A DNA stretch of 64,000 nucleotides from Saprospiraceae bacterium (GTDB lineage Bacteria > Bacteroidota > Bacteroidia > Chitinophagales > Saprospiraceae). The stretch covers positions 1-64,000 of the forward strand of contig JABSSL010000002.1 of the NCBI GenBank assembly GCA_013214355.1. Reading direction: 5' to 3'. Under the pieces are notes generated by a model, which saw nothing but the letters and a program-made list of their open reading frames with translations, was not told the origin of the DNA and did no database searches. The translations under genes were made by a program, and so were the position numbers. Numbering within the stretch: the first letter of the stretch is position 1; each line of letters begins with the position of its first letter. Below, piece by piece: positions 41,731 through 50,125 of the stretch.

Positions 41731-43164
41731 ATGAACACAGCCGTATCTGAACCTGTAGTTGACACACAAATAGAAGATATTCAAAGAATATTTGATCTTC
41801 AACAACAGCATCAGTTTGAATTAGGCAATACCACTGCCTCACAGCGGATTGCCAAGTTGAATAAGTTACATGATGCTGTTCTAAAATATCGCCCTGAAAT
41901 TAAGGAAGCGCTTTATAAGGACTATCGCAAACATCCCAGTGAAGTAGATCTTACGGAAATTTATCCCGTTACTTCAGAGATCAAGCATACCAAACGAAAT
42001 ATTCGCTCTTGGATGAGCAGTAAACGAGTACCTACGCCTATAGCTTTGATGGGATCAAGTTCAAGAGTAGTGTACGAACCCAAAGGAGTAGTATTGTTGA
42101 TTTCTCCCTGGAATTTCCCAATCAACCTGACCTTGGGACCACTGGTATCTGCTATTGCTGCCGGCAATACGGTCATCGTTAAGCCATCAGAGATGACACC
42201 CAATGCTTCTGGAGTAATGAAAAAGCTATTGGGAGAAATTTTTGACGAAAAAGAAATAGCCGTTTTGGAGGGGGGAGTAAATACTTCTACGGAGCTACTG
42301 AAGTTACCTTTCAATCACATCTTCTTTACGGGGGCTCCCAGCATTGGGAAAATTGTAATGAAAGCTGCCGCTGAGCACCTTAGCTCGGTTACCTTGGAAC
42401 TGGGTGGGAAATCGCCAACCATTGTGGATGAAACAGCTAATGTAGATACCGCAGCAAGAAGGATTGCCTGGGGTAAGTTTGTTAATAATGGCCAAGTGTG
42501 CATTGCTCCAGATTATCTTTTCGTACATGAAAGTAAGCAAGAGGAGTTCATGACTGCATTCAAAAAATATATGGCCTCCTTTTATTCTGAGGATGCCTCC
42601 AAAGCATCTTCCTATGCTCGGATTGTGAACGGTAAGCACTATAATCGCGTGAAGGGGTATGTAGATGATGCCATGTCGAAAGGGGCGAAGATGGAAGCTG
42701 GAGGAAAGTTTGATGAAAGTCAAGATTACATTTCACCTACGCTGATGACCAATGTCTCCAAGGATTCTAAATTGATGACAGAAGAGATTTTTGGCCCAGT
42801 CCTTCCAGTGTATAGCTTTACGGATATTGATACGGTAATTGATGAGATCAATGCTCGAGAGAAGCCATTGGCACTATATATCTACAGCAGTAAGAAGAAA
42901 AATATTAACTATATACTCGCTAATACACGTGCAGGAGGAAGTTGCATCAATCACAATGCCGCTCACTTCTTCAACTCAAACCTTCCTTTCGGAGGATCCA
43001 ATAATAGTGGAATCGGAAAAGCGCACGGTCACGCCGGCTTTTTGGAGTTCTCCAATGAGCGGGGCGTTTTCAAACAACATATCCCGAATGCACTGGAATT
43101 GCTCATGCCTCCCTACAATGACTTTAAACAGAAACTGATTGATTTGACCATTAAGTGGTTCTAG
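41731..43164 (+). CDS. aldehyde dehydrogenase, class-3 (fatty/aryl aldehyde) type
   Basis: The 477-aa protein is of the ALDH3 type. It has VVLLISPWNFPINLTLGPL, IFFTGAPSIGKIVM (NAD-binding GxxxxG), VTLELGGKSPTIV with the general-base Glu, NNGQVCIAPDYLFV with the nucleophilic Cys, and EEIFGPVLPVYSF. It lacks the hydrophobic C-terminal anchor of some eukaryotic forms. It would oxidise the aldehyde released by the carotenoid oxygenase. It lies 194 bp after the DUF1295 gene, so it could also have its own promoter. Confidence 0.93.
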   Translation: MNTAVSEPVVDTQIEDIQRIFDLQQQHQFELGNTTASQRIAKLNKLHDAVLKYRPEIKEALYKDYRKHPSEVDLTEIYPVTSEIKHTKRNIRSWMSSKRVPTPIALMGSSSRVVYEPKGVVLLISPWNFPINLTLGPLVSAIAAGNTVIVKPSEMTPNASGVMKKLLGEIFDEKEIAVLEGGVNTSTELLKLPFNHIFFTGAPSIGKIVMKAAAEHLSSVTLELGGKSPTIVDETANVDTAARRIAWGKFVNNGQVCIAPDYLFVHESKQEEFMTAFKKYMASFYSEDASKASSYARIVNGKHYNRVKGYVDDAMSKGAKMEAGGKFDESQDYISPTLMTNVSKDSKLMTEEIFGPVLPVYSFTDIDTVIDEINAREKPLALYIYSSKKKNINYILANTRAGGSCINHNAAHFFNSNLPFGGSNNSGIGKAHGHAGFLEFSNERGVFKQHIPNALELLMPPYNDFKQKLIDLTIKWF

Positions 43165-43186
43165 GTCATTTCCTGCGAAGCCAGTT

Positions 43187-43223
43187 GGCCGGTGTTTTCC
43201 TGCTAAATAGGGAAATACCGGCC
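43187..43223 (+). terminator. stem-loop after the aldehyde dehydrogenase gene
   Basis: GGCCGGTGTTTTCC (43187-43200) pairs with GGGAAATACCGGCC (43210-43223), with two G-U pairs and a 9-nt loop. No T-run follows. It abuts the tandem-repeat array. Confidence 0.6.
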
Positions 43224-43392
43224 AGCCGCTTCCCCCGCCCCTTGTTGCGTGTTCTCACCAACAAACCCAGCCGCTTCCCCGCCCTTGTTGCGTGTTCTCA
43301 CCAACAAGCCAGCCGCTTCCCCGCCCTTGTTGCGTGTTCTCACCAACAAGCCAGCCGCTTCCCCGTCCTTGTTGCGTATTCTCACCAACAAG
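43222..43392. repeat. GC-rich tandem repeat, four units of 42-45 bp
   Basis: Units run 43222-43266 (45 bp, first copy with small insertions), 43267-43308, 43309-43350 and 43351-43392 (42 bp each). The second and third are identical apart from flanking bases; the fourth has two changes (GTCC, GTATT). Each unit contains CCAGCCGCTTCCCC and a hairpin, CTTGTTG...CAACAAG, with a 10-11-nt loop. Because 42 is divisible by 3, spurious open frames arise on both strands. The array lies between convergent genes. It is not CRISPR: there are no spacers. Confidence 0.85.
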
Positions 43393-43402
43393 CCCCTGGA
43401 AC

Positions 43403-44437
43403 TCATAAAACCTTCCCTATCGTATTCAGAATTCCCGCGTGAATCTCTTCTCGGTAAATCATGGGCAAATCATGCCCCATGCCTTCAATGAATAGAGTGT
43501 CAGCATCTGGTATTAATGGGGCATATTTTAGCGCATGTTCAAATTGAACCAAAGGATCTGATTTCCCATGTAGTATCAGGGTGGGGACTGTGATTTGAGG
43601 TAAGGCTTCTAGTCTTGATCCGGAGACCTCCATGGCTTTGATTTGATGGGTTGCGGCATTGGGGTTGTATCCATTCCGCTCCTTCAATTCATAAAGCGTC
43701 ATTTGGGCAGTATTTTTGATATTGATATCATAGGGGCCATCTCCTTTCAGTAGATGCCTACTCATGATCTGATAATAAATGAAGTTGCGGTCGGATCGAT
43801 CAAGGAATAGCTTTAATCCAAGTTTGGTGAACTCACTAGTCAAGGCATCAGAACCAGTGGGAACCTCAGGATCAGTGATATGACCAGAAGACATGATGGA
43901 GGTAAGGGATGCTATCCGATCTGGATGACTAATAGCCATTTGTTGGACAATCATACCCCCCATAGAAGCGCCAACTACATGAGCTTCAGGAATATTCAAT
44001 GCGTCTAAGACCGCTATTCCATCCTGAGCCATATCTTCTAAGGTATACGGATTATCCTCATCCCAATCTTCTAGCCAAGTAGAAAGACCAACATCCCGAT
44101 TGTCAAAGCGGACTACTTGATATCCAGCTTCCAAAAATGGCTGATGAAACTCATTATCCCAAATCATGGCAGACGCTCCTAATCCCATGACAAGCAGTAC
44201 TGTTCCTTTGACCGAATCCGTGGGCATTTTAGACTCATACCAAATCTTTACATCACCGTTAGTAGCCATGCCAGTTTCACCCACTACCAGATTTGGTATT
44301 GCTGAGGACAATGCAGACTTTACAATGATATCTGTATCCTCGGGTAGTTTTACCTGACTTGTGTTGATGTAATAGTAGAAGGCAACAGCCGCAATGGCAA
44401 GTAAGCTTCCTAAGCCTAGTAGAATTTTCCTAAACAT
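43403..44437 (-). CDS. alpha/beta hydrolase, membrane-anchored
   Basis: The 344-aa protein has an N-terminal hydrophobic helix (about 5-25) as signal anchor, then an alpha/beta-hydrolase fold. The nucleophile elbow is GASMGG with Ser158, the acid is Asp294 (HGKSDPLVQ), and the base is His322 (GMGHDLP). The oxyanion-hole strand is VMGLGAS. The 3-oxoadipate-lactonase-like appearance of LILHGKSDPLVQFEHA does not fix the substrate. It is convergent with the aldehyde dehydrogenase gene across the tandem repeat. Confidence 0.88.
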   Translation of the reverse strand: MFRKILLGLGSLLAIAAVAFYYYINTSQVKLPEDTDIIVKSALSSAIPNLVVGETGMATNGDVKIWYESKMPTDSVKGTVLLVMGLGASAMIWDNEFHQPFLEAGYQVVRFDNRDVGLSTWLEDWDEDNPYTLEDMAQDGIAVLDALNIPEAHVVGASMGGMIVQQMAISHPDRIASLTSIMSSGHITDPEVPTGSDALTSEFTKLGLKLFLDRSDRNFIYYQIMSRHLLKGDGPYDINIKNTAQMTLYELKERNGYNPNAATHQIKAMEVSGSRLEALPQITVPTLILHGKSDPLVQFEHALKYAPLIPDADTLFIEGMGHDLPMIYREEIHAGILNTIGKVL

Positions 44438-44595
44438 GTAGTTCGTGTTTCTATTAATCTGTAGTCCTAATTAGAGGAAGATAATACAAAACTGGCGGTT
44501 GATGGTACTAATAATAGGCCAAGGGTATAAAGGAGCGCAAATCCCCTCAAGAATTGCTAATTTAAATGAGTGAACTAAAGCTATAACCCATCGAT

Positions 44596-45447
44596 ATGAA
44601 ATACCTCCTTATTACCTTGCTTCTGACACTGAGTTTTTCTTGCCAAACACCACCAATAGAGGATAGCCTTAACCTTGACAATATTTACGCCTGGTGTATT
44701 GTGCCTTTTGACAGCCTGGAGCGCACTCCCGAACAACGCATAGAGATGCTGAAGCGCCTCAATATCAAGCGCTATGCTTATGATTGGAGAGTCAAACATC
44801 TAGAGAGCACGGCACGGGAATTACGACTGGCTGCAGAGAATGAGATAGAAGTGATATCCGTCTGGATGTGGATAGATGCGCAGCAGGATACAGTTGGAAA
44901 ACTAAATGGGCCAAATGAAGAACTGCTCGAGATTATTGAGGAGGTGGGATATGAGGGGCAATTGTGGGTGAGTTTTCATGCTAATTTCTTCAAAGGTTTG
45001 CGTGATACAGACGCGGTGCAGAAAGGGGCAGAAATGATTGCCTACCTAAGTAAGCGAGTAGAGGCGCTAGGCTGCAAACTGGGGCTGTACAACCACGGAG
45101 ATTGGTTTGGCGAACCAGATAATCAGATTAAGATCATTAAAGCTTTGCCGGATCACGATCTTGGGCTTATCTATAACTTCCATCATGGGCATCATCAGAT
45201 AGATACTTTTGCTGATTTAGTTCCTCAGATGCTTCCTTATTTATGGTATGTTAATCTGAACGGCCTTCAAAAGGGGGGACCAAAAATCTTGACGATTGGT
45301 AAGGGAGAGCATGAAAAAGAAATGATTGATCAACTCTTGGCAGGAGGTTATCAGGGTGATTTTGGTATTCTTGGGCATGTAGAGGAGGCTGATGTCGAGC
45401 AAGTGCTAAAAGCCAACCTAACCGGACTCAAGGAATTGATGCAGTAA
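44596..45447 (+). CDS. lipoprotein with xylose-isomerase-like TIM barrel (sugar phosphate isomerase/epimerase family)
   Basis: The 283-aa protein has a lipoprotein signal with Cys16 (LSFSC). The rest resembles the AP-endonuclease-2/xylose-isomerase-like TIM barrel. IKRYAYDWR, LGLYNHGDWFGEPD, YNFHHGHHQ with clustered histidines, and YVNLNGLQKGG are barrel-strand ends that would carry metal ligands and substrate contacts. It probably acts on a sugar in the periplasm. It is divergent from the hydrolase gene, with a 158-bp gap. Confidence 0.8.
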   Translation: MKYLLITLLLTLSFSCQTPPIEDSLNLDNIYAWCIVPFDSLERTPEQRIEMLKRLNIKRYAYDWRVKHLESTARELRLAAENEIEVISVWMWIDAQQDTVGKLNGPNEELLEIIEEVGYEGQLWVSFHANFFKGLRDTDAVQKGAEMIAYLSKRVEALGCKLGLYNHGDWFGEPDNQIKIIKALPDHDLGLIYNFHHGHHQIDTFADLVPQMLPYLWYVNLNGLQKGGPKILTIGKGEHEKEMIDQLLAGGYQGDFGILGHVEEADVEQVLKANLTGLKELMQ

Positions 45448-45578
45448 ACCATTCGTATAGAATTTCATAATGAGTTGTTAATCCTCCTGTTGAGGACCGT
45501 AGGAAGGGTAGGGATACAGGTAATTCTATTTAACTTTAAGGGTGTGGGATGGAAAGTTAAATACAGCCAGAAGAATAA

Positions 45579-46382
45579 ATGTTTGATCTAATGAAAAGAG
45601 AACTACCACTATTGCTATTGATTCTGGGGGTGCACCTAGGGCTGGGGTATCTTTATCAACTTAGTAATGGAATCATCTGTTTCACCGAACTTAGTTTTTT
45701 AGCAGTAGGAGGTATCCTGTTTTGGGGAGCCTTGTATCAACCACTAAAAAGACTGACAACTAAAATGATCGGCAAAGACGCTCTCACAAATAGAAGTCTT
45801 TTAGGTCTGAGTGGGATTGGATTATTGACCAGTATCCTCAATCTTTTTTTCTGTCAGCTCTTTTTGATTACTTGCTTCGGTTTCTTATTCAACTGCGAAA
45901 GCCCATCTTTCAATACTTTGACCGCTTCACTCACTAACAATGTGGCCGGTAATCTCCTGTGTTACGCAGCTTTGATCACAACTTTTGTCCAAAACCGGGA
46001 GTGGCCTCCCTTGGAAGTGGCTTCTCAAGATTTTGCCATATTGGAATCAAGGTATATCCTATTGCAACATCAAAATGCTTCTGTAAAAGTGCTACTGAGA
46101 GACATTAGTCATGTTACGGTAAGTCATAATGCCATCACAGTTCATACGAAGGAACGGAGATACGTTAAATACCAAAGTTTGAAAGCCTTTCAAGAGGAGT
46201 TGAAGTGCTCGAAGTTTCAACGTGTCCATCGTTCTACCCTAGTCAATATGGCCCAGGTACTTGAGGTCCGCCCGAATGCTAATGGGGACGGTACGCTATT
46301 ACTCAATAATGGTGAAAAAATTCGATTCAGCCGCGCTTATAAAGCTTCTATGTTGGCTCATTTCCAAGAACCCTCAACCTAA
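45579..46382 (+). CDS. membrane-bound LytTR-domain transcriptional regulator
   Basis: The 267-aa protein has about four N-terminal transmembrane helices (roughly 8-28, 36-55, 80-105, 122-140). A LytTR DNA-binding domain follows (about 160-262): VLLRDISHVTVSHNAITVHT, then FQRVHRSTLVNMAQVLEV and ADGTLLLNNGEKIRFSR-type strands. It is a one-component, membrane-tethered regulator without a receiver domain. The ATG at 45591 is an alternative start. It precedes the molybdenum hydroxylase genes by 113 bp on the same strand and may regulate them. Confidence 0.85.
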   Translation: MFDLMKRELPLLLLILGVHLGLGYLYQLSNGIICFTELSFLAVGGILFWGALYQPLKRLTTKMIGKDALTNRSLLGLSGIGLLTSILNLFFCQLFLITCFGFLFNCESPSFNTLTASLTNNVAGNLLCYAALITTFVQNREWPPLEVASQDFAILESRYILLQHQNASVKVLLRDISHVTVSHNAITVHTKERRYVKYQSLKAFQEELKCSKFQRVHRSTLVNMAQVLEVRPNANGDGTLLLNNGEKIRFSRAYKASMLAHFQEPST

Positions 46383-46495
46383 CGACCAAGCGTTTAGCTC
46401 TATTCATCCTTTCAATTTCGCTGCTTAGCATTTTCCCAATACATGCTGGATGTTAATGCCATTATTTTGGTCCTGAATCAAAGTAATGAATTTAT

Positions 46496-46963
46496 ATGCC
46501 GAGTTATAGTTTATCAATTAATGGACAAATGCATACCGTTGAGGCTCCCGGAGAAATGCCGCTACTTTGGGTGTTGAGGGACTTGTTGGACATGAAAGGT
46601 ACCAAGTATGGATGTGGCCTAGGTATTTGTGGTAGCTGCATGATAATGGTAGAAGGCAAAGCCAAGACAGCCTGCTTGTTACCCGTCCAGGCAGTGGGGA
46701 AGCAAGCGATTACCACGATAGAAGGGCTGTCTGGCAATAATGATCATCCCATCCAACAAGCTTGGCGCACTGCGCATGTGCCACAATGTGGTTATTGTCA
46801 ATCTGGGCAGATTATGCGGGCAGCAGCGCTGTTACAAGAGGAGCCCAATCCCAGTCCAGAGCAGATTGAAGCGGCGATGTCACAAGTGCTTTGTCGATGC
46901 GGAACTTATCCACGTATCAAAGAGGCTATCCAATCTGCTATCCAACTATCTAAAAAACCATGA
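46496..46963 (+). CDS. (2Fe-2S)-binding subunit of a molybdenum hydroxylase (IorA-like)
   Basis: The 155-aa protein has two [2Fe-2S] sites. The plant-ferredoxin-like site has Cys40, Cys45, Cys48 and Cys60 (YGCGLGICGSC). The helical site has Cys98, Cys101, Cys133 and Cys135 (PQCGYCQSGQ, CRC). This is the small subunit of the isoquinoline 1-oxidoreductase/xanthine-oxidase family. It passes electrons from the molybdopterin subunit, whose gene overlaps its stop by 4 bp. No FAD subunit is encoded, so the acceptor is probably a cytochrome or another carrier. Confidence 0.93.
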   Translation: MPSYSLSINGQMHTVEAPGEMPLLWVLRDLLDMKGTKYGCGLGICGSCMIMVEGKAKTACLLPVQAVGKQAITTIEGLSGNNDHPIQQAWRTAHVPQCGYCQSGQIMRAAALLQEEPNPSPEQIEAAMSQVLCRCGTYPRIKEAIQSAIQLSKKP

Positions 46964-49140
46964 ATATGAATCGACGATTGTTTCTCAGCACGGCTACCTT
47001 GGCCAGCGGTAGTTTGATGTTGGGGATAAAGGCGAGGGCCCAAGCTTCTTTTCCACCTACTATTGATGACTTCCAACCCAATCGCCTTCTAGTGTTTCAG
47101 AAGGATGGCATTATTCGCCTGATCACGAATAAGACGGAGATGGGACAAGGAACCAATTCTAGTATTCGGCTCTTGGCTGCAGAGGAACTCTGTGTGCCGC
47201 TTGATTGGATACATCAAGAAGTCAGAGTTCCCGCAGATGAAGGCTTTGTTGGAACTGGAGGAAGTTGGGGGATGGCCGGCTACTACCGGGGAGCGAGACC
47301 CATTTTCGCTACCGCTAGGCAACTTTTTGTCAATGCTGCTGGCCAATATTGGTCGGTAGATCCTAAGCAGATTATCCTAGAGGAGGGGGAATTCAGGCAT
47401 CCGACAAAATCGGAAAGCGTAAGCTATGCAAGCTTGCTCGAGGTGGCTAGTAAACTGGAAGTTCCCGAGGAAGCACCCTTGATTTTGGCACAAGCCTTTA
47501 AGTACATTGGTAAATCTCATCCGCATGTTCATTTGGAAGCGCAATTGAATGGGACCTTACCTTACGGGATTGATCAGCAGTGCGAAGACATGTTGTATGC
47601 TTCAATTGAACGCTGTCCGGTGACTCAAGGCAAATTGAAGCGCTTTGATAGTACTGCTGCGCTGCACTTTCCAGGAGTACAGGCGGTGATTCCTTTAGAA
47701 GGGACAAGTTGGGAGGCTTACGATTACTTTCCGGCTGGGGTGGCGGTATTAGCTACGAATACTTGGGCAGCGCAACAAGGTCGGCATCTGTTAGAAATTG
47801 AATGGGATCTAGGGGAGAATCAGAAGCTAGACAATGACTTTATTCAAAGACACTTTAGCGAGCAGCTGGATGGGAAAGGAGTGGTTTTTCACCAAACAAG
47901 AACCGAACCAAATGCTAGTGAGAATGGAACTACGCTGACTGCTATCTACGATACTCCCTTTTGGTCCCATAGTCCCATGGAGCCTATGAATACCTTAGCT
48001 GCATATACCACGAAGGGCTGCGAGCTATGGACCCCCTGTCACATGCAAAGTCGCTTGCTTGCTGCTGTCAAGGAGGTGACCGGGTTTTCGGATCGACAAA
48101 TAAAGATTCATACCACCTATCTAGGCGGTAGTTTTGGCCGCCGGCTACTTGTAGATTATGCCATTGAAGCGCTGCTACTATCCAAAGCCAGTGGAAAACC
48201 TGTGCAGCTTTTGAATACCAGGATTGATGAGACGAAACAAGGGCATTACATGCCTGCGGGTAAATACCGTTTGGAAAGTAGTTTGAAAGATGGGCTACCT
48301 ACTAGCCTTAAGCTAAAAGTGGTAAGCTTAAGCATCTACGCACAGCGGGAACCAGAGCAGTTGAAGGATGGAATTGATCATGCGATTGGAGATGATTTTC
48401 TAAGATATCCCTATGCAATTCCATACGTACAGTATGAGCAGATGTTGGCCTCGGAAATTCAGATTCCGGCTTTGTGGTGGCGAGGGACCTTTGCCAATAC
48501 AGCAGGCTTTGTGATGGAAAGTTGGATGGATGAACTGGCACATTCGACCCAAACCGATCCCTTGGCATTTCGCCTTGCTCTCCTCACAAAGACAGAAGAT
48601 CTAGTGAAAATTCGAGGAGAAGAAACGATGGACAAAAGCTTGTTTAGAGGAGTCTTGCAGGAGATAGGCCGCTTATCGGGTTGGAAGAAAAAGCGTAAGA
48701 AAAATCAGGGTAGGGGAGTTGCTGCTTGTTTTACTTTTTTTGAGTCTTATGCTGCGATCGTAGCTGAGGTAAGCGTAAAAGGAAATAGGCTTAAAATCCA
48801 CAAACTCTATTGCGTTGTAGAATGTGGTCAAGTAGTAAATCCAAATCTAGTGCGAGCACAAATTGAGGGTGGGATCGTATTTGCTTTATCTGCCATGTTG
48901 AAAGCCTCAATCACCTTTGAGCAGGGTGAGGTTGTGGAGAATAGCTTTGGGGACTATCCGACTTTGACTTATAAAGAATGCCCCGAGATTGAGATTCACT
49001 TATTGCCCTCTGAGCGTCCAGCTTGTGGCGTGGGGGAGTTATCCAATATCCCCACTTTTGCGGCTGTAACCAATGCTATTTTTGATGCTTGTGGCTTACG
49101 CATAAGATCCTTGCCGCTTAATCAGTATTTGGAGGTTTAG
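46960..49140 (+). CDS. molybdopterin-binding subunit of a molybdenum hydroxylase (IorB-like)
   Basis: The 726-aa protein starts with a twin-arginine signal (NRRLFLSTATLASGS; Arg5-Arg6), so the folded enzyme is probably exported with its small subunit. Molybdenum-cofactor blocks are GQGTNSSIRLLAAEELCV, GGSWGMAGYYRG, GGSFGRRL and the C-terminal ACGVGELSNIP, whose Glu fits the catalytic base of the family. Relatives oxidise aldehydes or N-heterocycles; the substrate here is unknown. ATGA overlap with the small subunit indicates coupling. Confidence 0.93.
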   Translation: MNMNRRLFLSTATLASGSLMLGIKARAQASFPPTIDDFQPNRLLVFQKDGIIRLITNKTEMGQGTNSSIRLLAAEELCVPLDWIHQEVRVPADEGFVGTGGSWGMAGYYRGARPIFATARQLFVNAAGQYWSVDPKQIILEEGEFRHPTKSESVSYASLLEVASKLEVPEEAPLILAQAFKYIGKSHPHVHLEAQLNGTLPYGIDQQCEDMLYASIERCPVTQGKLKRFDSTAALHFPGVQAVIPLEGTSWEAYDYFPAGVAVLATNTWAAQQGRHLLEIEWDLGENQKLDNDFIQRHFSEQLDGKGVVFHQTRTEPNASENGTTLTAIYDTPFWSHSPMEPMNTLAAYTTKGCELWTPCHMQSRLLAAVKEVTGFSDRQIKIHTTYLGGSFGRRLLVDYAIEALLLSKASGKPVQLLNTRIDETKQGHYMPAGKYRLESSLKDGLPTSLKLKVVSLSIYAQREPEQLKDGIDHAIGDDFLRYPYAIPYVQYEQMLASEIQIPALWWRGTFANTAGFVMESWMDELAHSTQTDPLAFRLALLTKTEDLVKIRGEETMDKSLFRGVLQEIGRLSGWKKKRKKNQGRGVAACFTFFESYAAIVAEVSVKGNRLKIHKLYCVVECGQVVNPNLVRAQIEGGIVFALSAMLKASITFEQGEVVENSFGDYPTLTYKECPEIEIHLLPSERPACGVGELSNIPTFAAVTNAIFDACGLRIRSLPLNQYLEV

Positions 49141-49144
49141 GATG

Positions 49145-49191
49145 TGGAATAATACTTCCGAAGTCTTTAAAAAATCGGAAGTATTATTCCA
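49145..49191 (+). terminator. 17-bp perfect stem-loop after the molybdenum hydroxylase operon
   Basis: TGGAATAATACTTCCGA (49145-49161) and its exact complement (49175-49191) enclose a 13-nt A/T-rich loop, starting 5 bp past the stop codon. Outer pairs including one G-U extend the stem to about 20 bp. No U-tract follows. It separates this operon from the hut operon promoter. Confidence 0.7.
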
Positions 49192-49208
49192 TATCAACTT
49201 TATTTTAC

Positions 49209-49239
49209 TTGCATAAGCAACAAAAAATTCGCTACTTTG
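49209..49239 (+). promoter_or_regulatory. promoter of the MarR-GNAT/hut operon
   Basis: TTG at 49209-49211 is followed after 21 nt by TACTTTG (49233-49239), close to the Bacteroidota -33/-7 pair. A short palindrome, TTGC-ATAA-GCAA (49209-49220), overlaps the -33 element and could be an operator for the MarR domain of the first gene (inference). Confidence 0.6.
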
Positions 49240-49267
49240 TGTAAGTGCTTATATAAATGCTATTATA

Positions 49268-50119
49268 ATGAATTTTTACAAAGCTGCTGGTGGACTGATT
49301 TTGGGTACAAGATTGAAGCGATTGAGCGATCGATTTTTGCAAGAGGTAGGCCAAATCTATCAAGAACTGGAGATAGAATTTGAGCCTAGTTGGTTCCCCG
49401 TATTTTTTCTTTTGCGTGAAAAGGGTAGTCTATCTATGACGGATATTGCTGCGGCAATGGACGTTTCTCACTCAGCCATTAGTCAGATGATTAGCAGCTT
49501 ACGGAAAAAGGAACTGATTCAACTTGTAGAAGATTCGCAAGATGCACGCCGCAAGAAGGTAAGCTTAACGCAGCTTGGGGATAATCTTTTACAAAAGGTA
49601 ACGCCGATATGGCATTCCATGCAGCTCGCCATGCCAACGCTTTGGGAAACAGAGGATCGTCAAACACAATTCATGGAGGAGCTGGGAGCTTTAGAAGAGA
49701 GACTATCTCAGAAGGTCTTTTCCACTAAAACTTTGGCACTAGTACCAGAGGTTGACTTTGAGGTGAAGAGATGGGACACCTCCAAGTTTGATCCGGCTTT
49801 TGAAGTCTTTAAAGGGGAAAGTGAAGGGAGATTCCACCAGCTACCAGAAGGGGCTCAGATCTGGGTGACAATGACTAAAGGCCAAGTTGTTGGAGCGCTA
49901 GCTATTCTTCCTAACTCAGCAGCTGGATTGCATCTATGGCAAGTTTTTGTGCAAGCTGACTATCGACGAAAAGGATTGGCCACTAGCATGATTAAGGAAG
50001 CCCTGCTGGCTTTAAATACCAGACCTAATACCATCCTGAAAGTAGAAGATCCTCAACTACCGCTGATTCAGTTATTAATCAAGGCAAAAGTCACTTTTAC
50101 CGTCGCGCCCAATAAATAG
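49268..50119 (+). CDS. fused MarR-type regulator and GNAT acetyltransferase, first gene of the hut operon
   Basis: The 283-aa protein has an N-terminal MarR winged helix (about 40-115). The recognition region is MTDIAAAMDVSHSAISQMISSL, and the wing is EDSQDARRKKVSLTQLG. The C-terminal GNAT domain (about 165-283) has the acetyl-CoA motif A, VFVQADYRRKGLATSMI. MarR-GNAT fusions are known, but their roles are mostly undefined. The gene ends 6 bp before hutH, so it is almost certainly cotranscribed with the histidine degradation genes. I infer it controls them and may acetylate or sense a metabolite. Confidence 0.9.
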   Translation: MNFYKAAGGLILGTRLKRLSDRFLQEVGQIYQELEIEFEPSWFPVFFLLREKGSLSMTDIAAAMDVSHSAISQMISSLRKKELIQLVEDSQDARRKKVSLTQLGDNLLQKVTPIWHSMQLAMPTLWETEDRQTQFMEELGALEERLSQKVFSTKTLALVPEVDFEVKRWDTSKFDPAFEVFKGESEGRFHQLPEGAQIWVTMTKGQVVGALAILPNSAAGLHLWQVFVQADYRRKGLATSMIKEALLALNTRPNTILKVEDPQLPLIQLLIKAKVTFTVAPNK

Positions 50120-50125
50120 TAGGTT

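Noticed and set aside
43222-43392. Regular 42-bp repeats as a possible CRISPR array
   Set aside because: Units are contiguous with no unique spacers, and no cas genes are nearby.
43203-43406. Minus-strand open frame encoding a 14-residue repeat protein (GLLVRTRNKGGEAA)
   Set aside because: It is simply the translation of the 42-bp tandem repeat, whose length is divisible by 3. There is no ribosome-binding sequence and similar frames are open on the other strand.
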